From positions 158,439,227-158,503,226 of the forward strand of contig JAVHZZ010000004.1 in assembly GCA_036250195.1 (NCBI GenBank): 64,000 nt of DNA, given 5' to 3'. The notes below the pieces were generated by a model that made no database searches, was not told the DNA's origin, and saw only the letters and a list, made by a program, of their open reading frames with translations. This DNA comes from Mixophyes australis (taxonomy: Eukaryota > Chordata > Amphibia > Anura > Limnodynastidae). Numbering within the stretch: position 1 is the first letter of the stretch; every line of letters begins with the position of its first letter. Position numbers and translations under genes: made by a program. Below, in pieces: positions 42,377-55,399 of this stretch.

Positions 42377-45050
42377 TGTGTGAACTCTGTTCCTAATGTT
42401 GGATTATGATGTGTTTGCTCTCCTACACGTTAAATTTATATAGGGCAGAAACAACAAATGCCAAGATTGAACAACTGAATTAAAGTGTAACTGGATTCTA
42501 TTACTGTGCTTGTTTTCACATGACTGTACAATGCATTAATTATTTGATCCATGCAAACGTATTCATTTTTAATTGTTTTTAAATGAGGGAGTATGCAGGT
42601 TATATTTAATAGATAGATTACATAACATAGTAAACAAACATATTATATGTCATCATGTTTTCTGTATAAATTTCTACAACTACCAAGTTATTTGCAAAAA
42701 GCAAACAAACACTTTTTAACAAAAATAAAGCTAAATATTTACAAAAATATGTTTAACTATCTTGTTTGATGCGGCTCATTCATGCAGTATGTTTATATGG
42801 GACATAATTGCTGTTGTGTTTTGTTGTGACTGCAAATCTTAAGAACAGAAGGATGTCATTAGTGACGTCTCTGCCTTGTCTGCTGGTATGTACCTGGGAT
42901 TAAAATCTGTCTTCCTAAAGCTCTTAGGGTAATGAATCTGATGATCTGGATATCCTGTATGAGTCACGTATCCAATCCAATGCATAGCACTGTATTATTT
43001 GCACATTTTGGGGACCACGTTGGCTTATTTATTTTAGTAATTTATAATACACAAGTGATGCTTATATATGTCTAAACTCTTGTAAATAATATCTGTATAA
43101 GCATTGAGTTCTGATGTCATCACTTCGATGTTCAATGGGATATTGATTACTGGAATCTTTATTCCATCTAGCACATTTGTGTGTTACAATGTTCATGGAT
43201 TTCAGTGCACATTAAAAGCTCTTGTGTGGTACAAAAGCCTTCCCATTGAAAGTAGAGGGCGACTCCCAATTATTGACACCTCCTGATCCCCTATAAAAAT
43301 ATAGTCCTTTGGTTAAGGTGCAGGAAAGCTTTGTGCCCTCTACAACTTCAACTAGGTATCGGCAGAATTTCACTACAGAACAGCTTGTTTTGCAGAGGTG
43401 AGAAATTCTACTGATACAATCAAGTTCTGCTTTTGCTTCCCCATTCCGCAGAATTACCTTTCCACACTGTATTTGTAAATTGTATTTTGCAGACTTTATG
43501 CTTTTTGTTGTTATGTTGATGGTCATTATTTTGAATTCTGGTGTGGTTTGAATTCAAGGCAGAATAAAAAGTGATAGAGGGAATTTCGCACTGAACGGAG
43601 CGTTAAATTCCACTGGAGAAATGTGTAAATTCCATAGCCAACTGTGGCATGGGGCAAATATTCCGCCAAACAACTTTGAGAATTTTGCTCATCTCTAGGC
43701 AGGGGTAATATTACAGAGACTTCCGCTTAGTAATTTAAAGTTGATGGTTATTGGCTTAAGCTCGTCACTGGGTTTTAGTGTTGATTTCTTTGCCGAAAAC
43801 AGATTTGTGGCAATGCAATCTGAATGAGAGTGTTCATAAATGTTTTCAAAAGCATAAACATATTAGAGTGATTGGCCACATTAGGACAACCGCCTCTATT
43901 TAGTTACTGTGCTCTCATATAGCAAATCAGTGTGGTCCCTGAAAATGTTTGAAAATGGTACTGATTATTGGCAACCATTATCTCAGGGAATACAGATTAC
44001 ACCTAGTGTAAGCAATCCATGTCATTTTGCCGCCTGAGAAGCCTAATTACCCAGTACCAAATACAGTGAGCACCACAAGGATCCAGTGCTACTTATCCAT
44101 CTGTGACGCCATTCCAACTTATCTGACCACTTATCTATTTTACATGCAATCAGCTCTCTACTCAGCCAAGATTATTACCATTTCACCGTATGTAATGCAA
44201 TACAATTAATATATATTAACTCACAGTGATCTGTGCTTCTATATTTTTTGGGTTATCCATGTGTAGATTTCTGCAAGATAATCAAGCATAAATAATGTGT
44301 TTGGTATTATTTTTTATTGTTATCTTTTATTTTGGTAAATATTTTGTCAGGCAAGTTATGAAAACTGTGGACGTGAACTTCTTTATTTGTGTAAGTACTT
44401 TCCCCAGAAGTAGTTGCCTTGTTGATCTATAAATTCATGAGCTTTCCCATATTCATACTGCTGGTTTGCACTCTGCCTTTCGTGGTTTGTAAATGAGCCT
44501 TAGTTATCACTGATCTCTAAGGGAACTGCACTGTTAATATCCACTGACATTGTTTTATGTACTTTCTGAATGTTTCTTGTAGTATTTTGGGCCCAGACAG
44601 CACATGAAACAAATGCCAGTGAATACAGACAGAGTAGTTCCCAGAGATCAATGACTTGTATGAGGAGATATGTTCAATCGGTAACTGCAGCTTAATGTCA
44701 ATTCATAGGACAGATGGGACTCAAAATTCAGTTTCTTGTAAATATGTACCCCAAAAATGCTGGAAAATCACAGAGTCACTTTCTATAATGTGTGAAGAGG
44801 AAATGTTAGACTAGAAAATGAAATTATCTGAATATTGTGGTTTAAATAGCAATCTATAAATGTCAAACTGCTGATATTCCTCTGCACATTCACCTTCTAC
44901 CCCATGCATAATAAAGATATCTACTTAATAACTTAACACCTAAAATAATACACAGACACATATTTCAATTTTGGGGAACTAAGGTCACAGTTTTAATTGT
45001 ATAAATGATGGTGTTTATAGAAAGCAATGCAAGTTCAACTAGCAAGCTAA
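42377..45050. other. Mostly unrecognised; hAT-like end motif at ~43690
   Basis: AT-rich sequence. The motif gctcatctctag at 43687-43698 resembles the right terminus of the hAT elements at 3567 and 42353, but no matching left end or 8-bp duplication was found. Open frames are short and featureless. Confidence 0.35.
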
Positions 45051-45054
45051 TACT

Positions 45055-45404
45055 ATCATCATCATCATCATTTTTATTTATATAGCGCCAATAATTCCAT
45101 AGTGCTGTACAGAGAACTCATTCACATCAGTCCCTGCCCCATTGGAGCTTACAGTCTAAATTCCCTACTATAGACACACACTCACGCATAGACACAGACA
45201 GACAGAGAGGGAGAGAGTAGGGTCAATTTTTGATAGCAGCCAATTAACCTACTAGTATGTTTTTGGAGTGTGGGAGGAAACCGGAGCACTCGGAGGAAAC
45301 CCACGCAAATACAGGGAGAACATACAAACTCCACACAGATAAGGCCATGGTCGGGAATCAAACTCATGACCCCAGTGCTGTGATGCAGAAGTGCTAATCA
45401 CTAG
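45055..45404 (-). mobile_element. tRNA-derived SINE with L2-like tail (copy 3)
   Basis: Minus-strand full-length SINE. On the + strand it begins with (ATC)n at 45055-45071 and the complement of the gcgctatataaat tail, then agtccctgccccattggagc, ttgatagcagccaattaacc, the complement of the B box (ggaatcaaactcatgacccc) and a tRNA-like head ending near gtgctaatcactaggcc. The reverse-strand open frame here is repeat-derived. Confidence 0.85.
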
Positions 45405-45791
45405 GCCCCAATACTATAATACTAATACTATACAGCCAAACATAGGGCTGAATCCCATGAATCTTAAATGTGCTAACTTACGGCATCAGAAAGACTACAT
45501 CCTTTCTGGCCTCAATGGGAACGTTTCCCAAAATGCTGCCCAGGTCCTTCACAGAAAGGACACAGAGAGAGACATAGATTGAAGAGAGAAGAATCATGCA
45601 GCCAAACATAAACTGTTGTGCCATCTATTAACTGCTTTCCCATCGACTGTGCCTCGTCTGAATAGGAAAAAAGAAAATTAGATTAACAACACAAACTACA
45701 CATAATTAACAAAGATATAATTACAGGGCTGGGATGGAGGGATTTCTTGAAGCAAAAGAGGGAGAACTTCCTGTTCTTGGATGCTATATAG

Positions 45792-45976
45792 CAGAGGTGT
45801 CCAAACTCAGCCCTCAAGGGCTACCAACAGTTCATGTTTTCAGGATTTCTTTAATCATGCACAGGTGAGTAAGTCTTTTTGGCTGGGTCAGTAATTATCC
45901 TACCTGTTTCTACAGACAGAACTCCAGAAAACATGAACTGTTGGTAGCCCTTGACAACTGAGTTTGGACACCTCTG
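45792..45976. mobile_element. hAT MITE, 185 bp, TSD CTATATAG
   Basis: Left end cagaggtgtccaaactcagc; right end, reverse complemented, cagaggtgtccaaactcagt. Inverted similarity continues for about 60 bp (ggctaccaacagttcatgtt on the left; the complement of the same phrase on the right). CTATATAG flanks both ends exactly (45784-45791 and 45977-45984). Confidence 0.9.
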
Positions 45977-46053
45977 CTATATAGGATTGATTGTCACTCC
46001 CAGTGGCAGGTTATTGGATATAATTCAAAGCAAGCCGGGAAAAACTTTAAATC

Positions 46054-46650
46054 TGTTATCGTTCTGCTGCTCTGTGTTTTGTTTTGCTGCTTTGTTGTCT
46101 CAGAAATCCATTCCAGATTTTGCTGAATATCAAAGTTGTTGTATGTCTGCTGCCGAACAGTCATACTCACCCTGCTTCTTGAGCTGCTAAGGAGAATTCC
46201 ACACTGCAGCAGTTTACCGGCTTTTGCTAGACTCATCACTGCTTATTACCTAGCAGCTGAGCAGTCAGCACTCTCTGCTCACATGATTTCTTCCCAGCAG
46301 CTAATTGACCAGGATCTACATAAATACACTGATTGCCATTACTACCTTGCTGGTGTTAGGTTTACCTAGGCTAGTTCTTGTATCTTTATCCTATATAGAT
46401 TGGTATATATTCTGCTGCTGGATTCACTGTTTGACCTTTGCTTTGTTTACTGGACCTTGCTGTTCTATCTCTGCCTGTCCTTGAACTCTCGGCATGTTTA
46501 TTGACTTTGTGTACTTCGCCTGTACTCTGACCCGGATTGCCAATTGACCATTCTCTTTGTGTCCTGTGTGTCTTGTTTTGTCTGCATGTTTCTCCAAAGC
46601 TGCGAGTCTCCCTGACTCAACGTCACTCCCAACTGTTAAACAACTATACA
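46054..46650 (+). mobile_element. Probable degraded LTR (Gypsy-like)
   Basis: Starts TGTTATCGTT and has the composition and order typical of the other LTRs here: a GC-poor promoter-like part with ctacataaatacactg near 46316-46331, followed by pyrimidine-rich R/U5-like sequence with repeated ctgcctgtcc, gacccggattgcc and cgtcactcccaactgtta phrases. The right end is unclear (possibly tatACA at 46650) and no TSD was found, so it may be attached to internal sequence or truncated. Confidence 0.5.
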
Positions 46651-47450
46651 GTACTGGAATCAAGTTCAGGGGAGCACTGAGTTCCAGTGAACAGTGTGGT
46701 TCTGGGAAAGGTGGCTGCTAATAGTGAAAAACATCTTGTCACTTAGTCTCTCTACAGGGGTTATCAGTTGCTGATTGTTGGGTTCATATAGTTCTCCTAA
46801 ATATAAGTGCAATGGAAGCATACAAGTCTGGCGTTTAAGTGCATTCATCCCTATGCAGGTGTTCATTTTTCAAAGCCACTAATGAATGAAAGTCTTGGGC
46901 AAACCTGTGTTTAGAACAATTTCACTCATGATAAATTTTAAAGAGGATTTATTAGGTTAAGGTAAAGGACAATTTAAATAGTGTTCTAAGTGTTCTAAGC
47001 AAAACTCAAGGGCTAAGTAGCTGTGATGTAGAGAATATCCACCAGGAGTGAGCTTGAATCTGTCTCTGAGGCCAACATTAATCATTTGCAACACTGCATG
47101 GAAATATTTCAGGTTCTCAGGACACACATAGTGCCCAAGACACTTTTAGCCAAACGCTGAGAGATCTTTTGTAAATGTCCTACTCCCTGTGATAAGGTGT
47201 AACACTATTTTTATTATTATTATTATTACTCTACTTATATAGCAACAATGTGCACCTTTGTAAAGTGAATGTTCATTCATTCACATCTTTACATATATTA
47301 CAGTTCTTTAGAACTGTAAACATTATAGCACGTAGTTTTCACAATCTACCTGTGACACACTGGTCAGGAATTACAAAACCAGAAGGTCAGCATTTTAATG
47401 TTTGCTCCATCTGGGTCATTTGCATGAGTCTATGAGTCTACAATTTGCTT
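46651..47450. other. No gene recognised
   Basis: Spacer. A (TTA)n run followed by cttatatagc near 47210-47245 may be a tiny LINE/SINE tail on the minus strand. Confidence 0.35.
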
Positions 47451-47454
47451 CTAC

Positions 47455-47705
47455 TTATCTAAGGCAGACTCTGAATAATAGGTATTCTGTGTCAACCTCC
47501 AGCACTACAGTATCCTGTCTCTATTGATTCCCGGATCTCAACCTCGACTGTTTGACTACCCCTTTGGATTCTGATCTTGTTCTATTTCTGCTTCCGGGCT
47601 TCTACCTGGCTTTCCTGACTATCCTCATGGTATCTGTTTTGGCTTCATCTTGACTCTCCGGCTTGATATCTGGTTTGTTCCGGACTTCTGAGTTGCCAGG
47701 CTTTA
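47455..47705 (+). mobile_element. Possible LTR fragment
   Basis: Pyrimidine-rich sequence with recurring ctgactatcc, gactctccggcttgat and ttccggacttctgagttgcc phrases resembling the R/U5 portion of the LTRs at 30.7-31.0 and 46.4-46.6 kb. No ends or duplication are visible. Confidence 0.35.
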
Positions 47706-50700
47706 TAGTGGAGAATTAAAAAAGAATTACATAAATAAATAGCTGTAAAATGGCAGTACTGTTCAAGTTCTGAAGGCTGGTGATTAGATCACCTTTTTTT
47801 TTTGTGGGGGGGGGGGGCAGATCATTTAAAGAAAAAATATATTTTAAAATGTATTTTACAGTGCACAATCTGTGGTGGTGATATGATAAGTGCAGATTGT
47901 TGCACTAGCCCTCCACCAGCTGGAAAAGACAGGCATATATGCATCTATATCCAGGTCTGACTCAGTCGCCTTTACGAGAACATGCTCTTACTCTTTTGGC
48001 CTAAGCTTAGCTATCCCTTCCGTCCCCTGTTCTACTTCTCAAATTTGAAGGAGCTGCAAGTGTAAGGTGCATCCGAATCTGCATGTGGATCTTAGCATGC
48101 ACATTTTTTAATGCACGTGTGCAGTACTGAAATGTATATTTTACACTCAACAAGGAAATACCATTCTGTGAAACAGCTAAATAAATTAGAACTCAAAGTT
48201 TGTATTGCCGTAAATTTGCATCTGTGCGAAAGGACATGTTCAGTCTCGGAATCCTGTCCATGTGACATTTCTCTGAAGCTTCGCTCATCTCTACCAAAAA
48301 TCTAATTCCTATGCACATTTATTATTCATCTATTAAATGCAAAGTCAGAGTGTGACATCTGTTAACCAGAAGTAACTTCTGTTATCACTGTGTAACATCA
48401 ATTGAAAAGTAATTAAGTTCCTAATAACTATTTCTTTGCTCAAATTCACCAACAGATTGACTGCACTCCTTTGGGACTAACAAGCAAAGCTGAATACATG
48501 ACTTGTATCTGTCAAATGAAATAATTAAATACAAATAATGATATATTAAACACACACCCTTAGGGCTGTTAAGGCCTCTGAAGCATCCCATGTTACAAAC
48601 ACCATAGTGATAAATATGATTAATTAGCACATATAAACTCTATAGATGGCCAAGAAAAATATATGTTACAGGTTTGCATTTGCTCCATCAGGGCATTAAA
48701 AAGCATGAAAACCACAATGCTTACATGGAATAGAGCATCCATTTAGTAGGTCCATGAAACCTAACCAGATGACTTGCTAAAAATAATGAAAATATATTAT
48801 TTTAAATAGATGGGTTATGACTTTGTTTTCTAAATATATAAAAAAAATAAATATAGAATGATAGATTTTTATAGTGCACACACATGTATCCTAGTACAAT
48901 GCAAAACAAACATTAGTTTAATCAGATGAAAGAAAAGAAACAGTTACAACGTTCCAATCACTACCAAGTGCTCTCACCATGGAATTGGGAACTCCAGGCC
49001 ATCTGTTCCTTTTTCACAGACCGGCTCTTAAATGGTGGGACCTTACACTGTGACATTTCTTCCCAGATGCACCTTTACTCTGGACATCTGCTTTAGGGTC
49101 AGTGAAACAAATGCTAAAATGTAGAAGGATATAAAGAAGAAAAAAAAGGAAATATCTGGACTTGTTATCACTTTCCTGCTAACTATAAAAAATATATAAC
49201 ATATGCTTATACTTCCTGTATGTATTATACATATATATGTGATTTTTATGATAAATGTTAGTTCTTCCACATGAGCATCCTATTTTACAAATTTACAATT
49301 TGAATCACACATTTGTTTTGCCTTATTTTTGTATTGTGGAGCACCATTACTAAAATTTACTAAAACACATTTTAAAATGCCCCCTATCTTTTTACACCTC
49401 ATTTAGCGTTACACGTAAAAACGTGTGGCCTGATAATATACTCAAAAATGCATATGAACAGTTGCATTTTTACATGTGTATTTTCTAGGTGTTTATCTTA
49501 AAGGCATGTGTAACTTAAAAATGTGATCAAAGTAAGAAACTGCGGCTGAGTCAAAAATACGTCTGTCAATTTCATAATGATGCCTGGAGTGTCTTAATTT
49601 TATAAAATAAATAAATTAAAAACAAACATACATTTTAACACCCAACCCCCAAATGAATAATAAGCGCCAGGTTAGGACAGGCCACAGCTTAGTGTCCTCT
49701 GTCATAATGGAAACCAGTCCGTTCAGCATGTGGTTGGGGTATCTAGAGGCGGGGTTGCAAAATACATGAAAGAATGCCTTATACCTCCGAGAGCCAATAA
49801 CACTGGAGCTGAATAGCACTGGGGCTCTTTCTGACACCACTGGGGTGGTGGGTGCAAGAATAATAGTAATAGTAAAAAGTAGGGCCTAATGGGTTGGCAA
49901 ATATGCCACCCCAGTGGTCTCCGCTATTGTGGAACTTCATGTCTCAGCAAGTCCTGGCAGTCATTGGCTGTTTTTGCATGCTGTCACTTGTGAAACTAAG
50001 GGACATTTCATTCCACAAACGTTTAAATATATAAAAAAAAGACAAAAACATATGGAGTTAAAATAAATTTAATTGAAATAAACACACAAGAAACCCCTCT
50101 TTTACCACTTTGTTAAATAAAATCTTCACAATTAACATAGTCCAAAAGTAATCTTCATCATTGACGTAGTCCAAAGGCAATTCTCATTAAAGGTGGAGTC
50201 ACATTGGAAATAAAAAACCCTATTAGATGGATGTAAATGCTCCTTACTGCTAAAAGATTTTGAAATGAATGGCGCTGTATGATCTTTAGTCCTTCAGCTA
50301 ATTTCAAGCTGTTTTCTTACAATGGCCACTTGCTGAAAGGGTATTGATCCTCCTCCTCAATTCAGTTCAATGTCAATTAGTTTTATGCAAAACTAAATTG
50401 ATAATTATAGATTTATCATTAACTGGTGATATGAAAGATTATCACAGGGATAGAAAATCTTCTCACGCTGCAATTTAACAATAAAATTTCGCAGGGCAGA
50501 TGAGTGATACTTGAAAATATAGGCTGGCAGTGGTACATCTCAATTTCCAGCTTCACCAGGGCAGTGTGGGAGCATATACACAGGTGTGAATTGGCTAACC
50601 GTTCACACTTCAGTCCAGACTTCCAGTTTTACTTTTCATAAAAAATATATATAATAAAAATTAAGTCAAAAAATATAAAAAACTTATTTTTAACCAATGA

Positions 50701-50860
50701 AAAATGCTTTATTTAAACAAAAAAAAACATTATTTCTTACTGTAACCCCCATCTATCGCTATCCTGAGATAATTATAGTGACAGGAGGACAGCCAATGTC
50801 CTTGTTAAATAGGGGAAGCATGGGAAAGACTCCAGAGAGCACCGGTGCCTGCAATTGCTA
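47706..50860. other. No gene recognised
   Basis: About 3 kb of mixed sequence. A hAT-like end motif (gctcatctctacc) occurs at about 48280 without a partner. The region 49640-50620 is less AT-rich with phrases such as ctatctagaggcggggttgc and looks like an old unidentified repeat. No frame is convincing. Confidence 0.35.
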
Positions 50861-51284
50861 AGGCTGGGTACACAGTACAGAAATTTTTTGGTAACTATAA
50901 TGATTTTGCCAACGACTGATTAAAAAAAACATCAGGAGCGGCATGCCAATTCATGCGCAAACACTATAGATGTTTTACAAGAATTACCTTCAGATCTTTG
51001 CTCTTCGTCTGTCATAACCATCGCCTGAAAAGATCATGACTCTGTAAACTCTATGGAAATCCTGATTGTGAGTGCATACACACTACAGAATTGGAACAAC
51101 ATCGTTCCATTGTTGAACGGGATTTTTAGTCCAGTTTAAAAATCAAAGGAAACAATACGATGGGCTTTGGAACGATAATTGCTCATGGTTGCAGTGTACA
51201 CACTAATGCAATATCAGGCCAAAGAATCGTTTAATGGGTGATTGGTCCATTAATCGGATGAAAACCCTGCAGTGTGTATCAGCT
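50861..51284. mobile_element. Probable MITE, ~424 bp
   Basis: Left end aggctgggtacacagtacag; right end, reverse complemented, agctgatacacactgcaggg. These are imperfect inverted termini around the tacacactgcag core. Scattered further complementarity occurs inside (gtttaaaaatcaaag, aacgataattgctcatgg). No clear target duplication, so the superfamily is unknown. Confidence 0.5.
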
Positions 51285-51299
51285 TAACACTAGCCAGGG

Positions 51300-52830
51300 G
51301 CTTTGGTAGATAGAGAAATGTCCTAAATCCGACCAAAACTGGAGTATATCCCTTTCTAAAATAGACTACATGGAGAGGAGACTTGACTCAGGACTGCCCT
51401 TAAAAGGAAAATACTTAACGATGTCACATTATTGCATCACTAATAATTTTATAAATGAAAAAAGTGCAAAATCTTCAAGGAAAGAAGTTCCCAGTTATCA
51501 GTATGATACATTATTTCAAACCTTTGTAAATGATAAATGGTAGCAGACATTGACTATATTTCCTAGGGTTCAAAATAGTTTTTAGAATACCATATGTTTT
51601 AAATTATATTGTTAGCATATTTAAAATCTGCATTTTGACAGTTTTTTGACATTTACATTTACTCCACTTTAATTTTTTTTTACATATTCACAATACATTG
51701 CAAGTCTGTTTAGATATGCATTAAGCTAGTAATATTGCTTCTCTCTGGCAAATAGCAATGTGGCAATTGTATTTTAATTTCTAAAATTCTGGCTTGTATA
51801 ATTAGTTTGTCCTCTGATGTGTCACAAAAGCAGGAGTTCTTGTATAGCTAATGGATGTGGACAGGCCTTACATGCAATGGTTTCTCTGTGCTGCTGATTT
51901 CTGCTTTGCAAATACCACCACTTGGGATAGCTGAAAGGCAGATTTTCAACCATCCTCTGAGACTCTTCCCTAACTTGCCAATTAGTGTCAATTGTGAGTG
52001 TTCATTTTGTGGCTTGGACACCTGCTTGCTTGAAGCCGACATGGGAATACCAATTCATTTTAAATAGACTGAGTAATGACTATCAATTAGTATTAAGGGG
52101 ATCTACATTCAGTTACTTACAATTTATTTCAACAGCAATTAACCCAGCAATGCAAAGCAATAGACCAAAGGAGAACATTTCTGACCCATGCTTCAAAAAA
52201 TTATGTTGTAGTGAAAAAAAGAAATTTTATGAAAATCCCATGATCTTCCTTGTGAAGGGTCTCCCCTAGGATGAATATGAATCAGTAGACAAAACTCTCA
52301 GTTAAATAAAGCATTTATCATTTTACAAATAGAATTCTGCAAATTTAAAAACATAACAATTAAAGAACTATTCCACTTTTAGTGGAGATGTCACTTATTA
52401 AATATGTCCCCACAGAGGGAAAATAGGAACCCCACGTTACCCGAAACTGTGAGCAAGTACTCGGTGCTGGAAGACTAAAATTTCTATCACTACAATGTAG
52501 AAGCTGCTCCATGGAACTCTGTTGAGAGCTATGGATGATTTTGCATTATGCGCGTATTGCATACTGCATCTGTCTTTCATATTCATATGAAGATGATGGC
52601 TGTATGTGGAAGATGCATATTCATGTGGTGGACATATTAAATTTATGCAGTACTGGTTTCCGTTATATATAGAGAATACCACTTTTTATAAACTATATAA
52701 TAGCATTTTACCTGCAGGGAAGTTAGCATCGTCCAATGCATATTATGTTTCTGTGCTGTGGTGCGTATGGAAGATACATTAAAAATAGAGACCTACGTTC
52801 TATATAATAAAAAGAGTTCTACTTATGTCT
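51300..52830. other. No gene or repeat recognised
   Basis: AT-rich sequence with overlapping short open frames on both strands near 51850-52270 that show no domains. Confidence 0.4.
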
Positions 52831-52846
52831 ACCATGTGGTCCATAA

Positions 52847-54192
52847 CAGAGCCGTAATGAGGCAGGTGCGGGCGGTGCCGCCACCCAGGGCGCAGTGGCC
52901 GCCTGTACCTACCTCTGTGTGAGGAGTCAAAAAAAAAAAAAATTAAACAGACCTCAGATTCAGACTGCCAGCCGCCCGGCGCATCCAAGATGGCAGCTGG
53001 CACCCAACTCCTCCTACTTTTTAACTTTGCCCTCTGTCCCTGCAGCATCAGAGGCATACTTGCCAACTCCCGGAAACTTGTTTCCGGGAGAGAGGGCGTG
53101 ACTGTAGGGTAGGAGGGTGCGGGGCGAGGGCAATTGCGTCATTTTGGCCCCGCCCCCCGCGAAAACGAAATTTCCGTCGCGGTGGCAGGACCAAAATGAC
53201 GCGATTGGCCTCGCCCCGCCCCCTCCCACCCTCAAAAATGGCGTGATGTGGGAGAAATGCCAGCTCGCTCAGGAGCCCGGCAGACTGACCCGAATTTCAG
53301 GAGTCTCCAGGACTTTCCGGGAGAGTTGGCAAGCATGATCAGAGGTCATGATGCTGCTGGGAGCAGAGGAGCAGAGAATTATACAGAGGGCTGGGCTGGA
53401 CTTCAGATGCACACAGCAACGACTGCCTGGGCTGGCTGGACTTTTAGGAACAAGAAACTGAAGAAAATTCAGCAATGAGCAGGAAAGAAGAATAAGGGAG
53501 AAAAAAAGCTAAAAAGAAGCTGACAGCTGAAAAGGTAAATAACTTGAGACAGAAGAGAGAGTGAGAGGGGGGGTGTGGGGGAATCTTTTAACACTTTATT
53601 TAATGTTAACATTAAATTAAATTAAAACTTAAATTAAAATATTTTAGTGCATAATGATTTTTAGGTATACTATGCTTGATGCTGCAAAGGCTATTATCAG
53701 GTATAGTTATGTTCATTTATAAATATGTACAAACTTATAAATTACTTTTGCCATTTTTTTTTTAAAAAAAAAAGAAGTTTTTTCACCTAAAAGCAATGTC
53801 TATGGATAGAGATTTAAACCTTTTTAGTTACGACTTGGAAGAATTAATAAAAGGTGTATTGGTATAGAAAATGTTATGAATATAATTTAGGTACGCAATT
53901 GATTATAATTTCTATGCCAATACTTTTAATAATTACAATTTTTATTTTGTTAAACTAGCTGCATTGAAAGTACTGTGATTCTATGAATGATCATTACATA
54001 AATATCTCTACAAAGCCAGAATGTGAAGAATGGGGAGGGAGGGGGTTTCAGTGCTGTCTAGCACTAGTAAAGTGCTAGCCACACCCCACAGGAGGTTGGA
54101 CACACCCACTCAGAAAATGACACTCCCACTTATATGGGGTGCGCCGTTGCCCTGTCTCGCCCAGGGCACTAAAATGTCTAGTTACGGCACTG
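52847..54192. mobile_element. Non-autonomous hAT element, 1346 bp, TSD GTCCATAA
   Basis: Left end cagagccgtaatgaggcagg; right end, reverse complemented, cagtgccgtaactagacatt. GTCCATAA flanks both ends exactly (52839-52846 and 54193-54200). Near each end is a ccagggcgc / ccagggca phrase. A second hAT MITE (53055-53337) is inserted within. No transposase is encoded. Confidence 0.88.
53055..53337. mobile_element. hAT MITE, 283 bp, nested, TSD ATCAGAGG
   Basis: Left end catacttgccaactcccgga; right end, reverse complemented, catgcttgccaactctcccg. ATCAGAGG flanks both sides (53047-53054 and 53338-53345). The GC-rich interior has an inverted pair of gcgtcattttgg blocks and a central ccgcgaaaacgaaatttccgtcgcgg hairpin-like stretch near 53157-53182. 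Confidence 0.87.
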
Positions 54193-54289
54193 GTCCATAA
54201 AGCTCGCTAATTGAACTTTTGAGGTACTGCACTGGAGGTTGCCTCTCTATTCAAATTTTTTTAAGCACTGCAAACACACTTAAAAGTTT

Positions 54290-54720
54290 GTCACACACAC
54301 TGACAGGACTGAGATATGTACAGACACAATGACAGGACTAAAAGACACACTGATAGGACAGATAGACACACTGACAGGACTAGGAGACATAGATGGCACA
54401 TGCAGATACACTGAAACTACTGGGAGACACTAACTGAGCAGACAGTCACACTGACAGGACAGGGATACTCGTAGACAGGACAGTCAGACACACTGACAGT
54501 ATTCAAACAGATGCAGTGACAAGCTAGGAGACACAAGGACTGGACACATAGAAACACTGCCTGGGCAGGTAGATACACACTGACAGCACAGAAAGGCACA
54601 GGAAAGAACTGGGAGACAGGACATACACACTGACAGGACTGGGAGAAGCGGTGACAGGGCAGATATACTGACAGGACTGGAAGACAGACTGGCAGTGCAG
54701 TCAGACACACTATCAGGACT
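54290..54720. repeat. Degenerate ~20-25-bp tandem repeat (CACTGACAGGACT)
   Basis: The phrase cactgacaggac recurs more than a dozen times with spacers such as gggagacac and agatagaca. Unit length varies and copies are diverged. Reverse-strand open frames rich in Cys, Ser and Val are translations of the repeat. Confidence 0.8.
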
Positions 54721-54918
54721 TACCATCTTTCCCTTGCGGTTCAGTCAGCTACACATTCCTCTCCTCCCTTAGCTGTGTGCAGGCAAACTCAGCTGAGACA
54801 CTAGGTAAATAATTGTTCTGTTACAATTCTGCTGTTTTGTTGTACACAAGACAGTGCAGTGTCCAGAGTTGTTCTGTGGAAATCAACTAGGCATTGTGTT
54901 TAGATTTCATGGGAGCAT

Positions 54919-55263
54919 AATCATCATCATCATAATTATCATCATCATTATCATTTATTTATTTATATAGCGCCACTAATTTCAGAGTGCTATAGAGAAC
55001 GCACTCACATCAGTCCCTGCCCCAACAGAGCTTACAGTCTAAATTTCCTAACACACACACAGACAGACTAGGCTCAATTTGATAGCAGCCAATTAACCTA
55101 CTAGTATGTGTAGATTGTGGAAGGAAACCGGAATGTCCGGAGGAAACCCACGTAACACAGGGAGAACATACAAACTCCCCACAACAAGGCCATGGTCGGG
55201 AATTGAACTCATGACCCCAGTGCTGTGAGGCAGAAGTGGTAATCACTAAGCCACCGTGCTCCA
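54919..55263 (-). mobile_element. tRNA-derived SINE with L2-like tail (copy 4)
   Basis: Complete minus-strand SINE. The head, reverse complemented, reads gtggagcacggtggcttagt (A-box region) and then gagttcaattcccgacc (B-box region). The body has the complement of gactgtaagctctgttgggg, and the 3' end has gcgctatataaataaataaa and an impure (ATG)n. The 5' end lies directly next to the Tx1/L1-like LINE. Confidence 0.87.
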
Positions 55264-55399
55264 CCAAAGGGATAATGCAAAGGGGACACCTCTCCGGTCC
55301 ATGGGTAATATGCTATATCACTTTTTCTAACATTTAAATTCAAAGGAGAAAAGTGGAATGCTTGCAGCACCCAGTGATCTTTGTATATGGGGATGGCAG

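Noticed and set aside
43320..43698. hAT element ending in gctcatctctag
   Set aside because: No matching left end and no 8-bp duplication could be found, so no element boundary is claimed.
54417..54726. Cys/Val/Ser-rich minus-strand frames resembling a secreted cysteine-rich protein
   Set aside because: They are generated by the degenerate CACTGACAGGACT tandem repeat.
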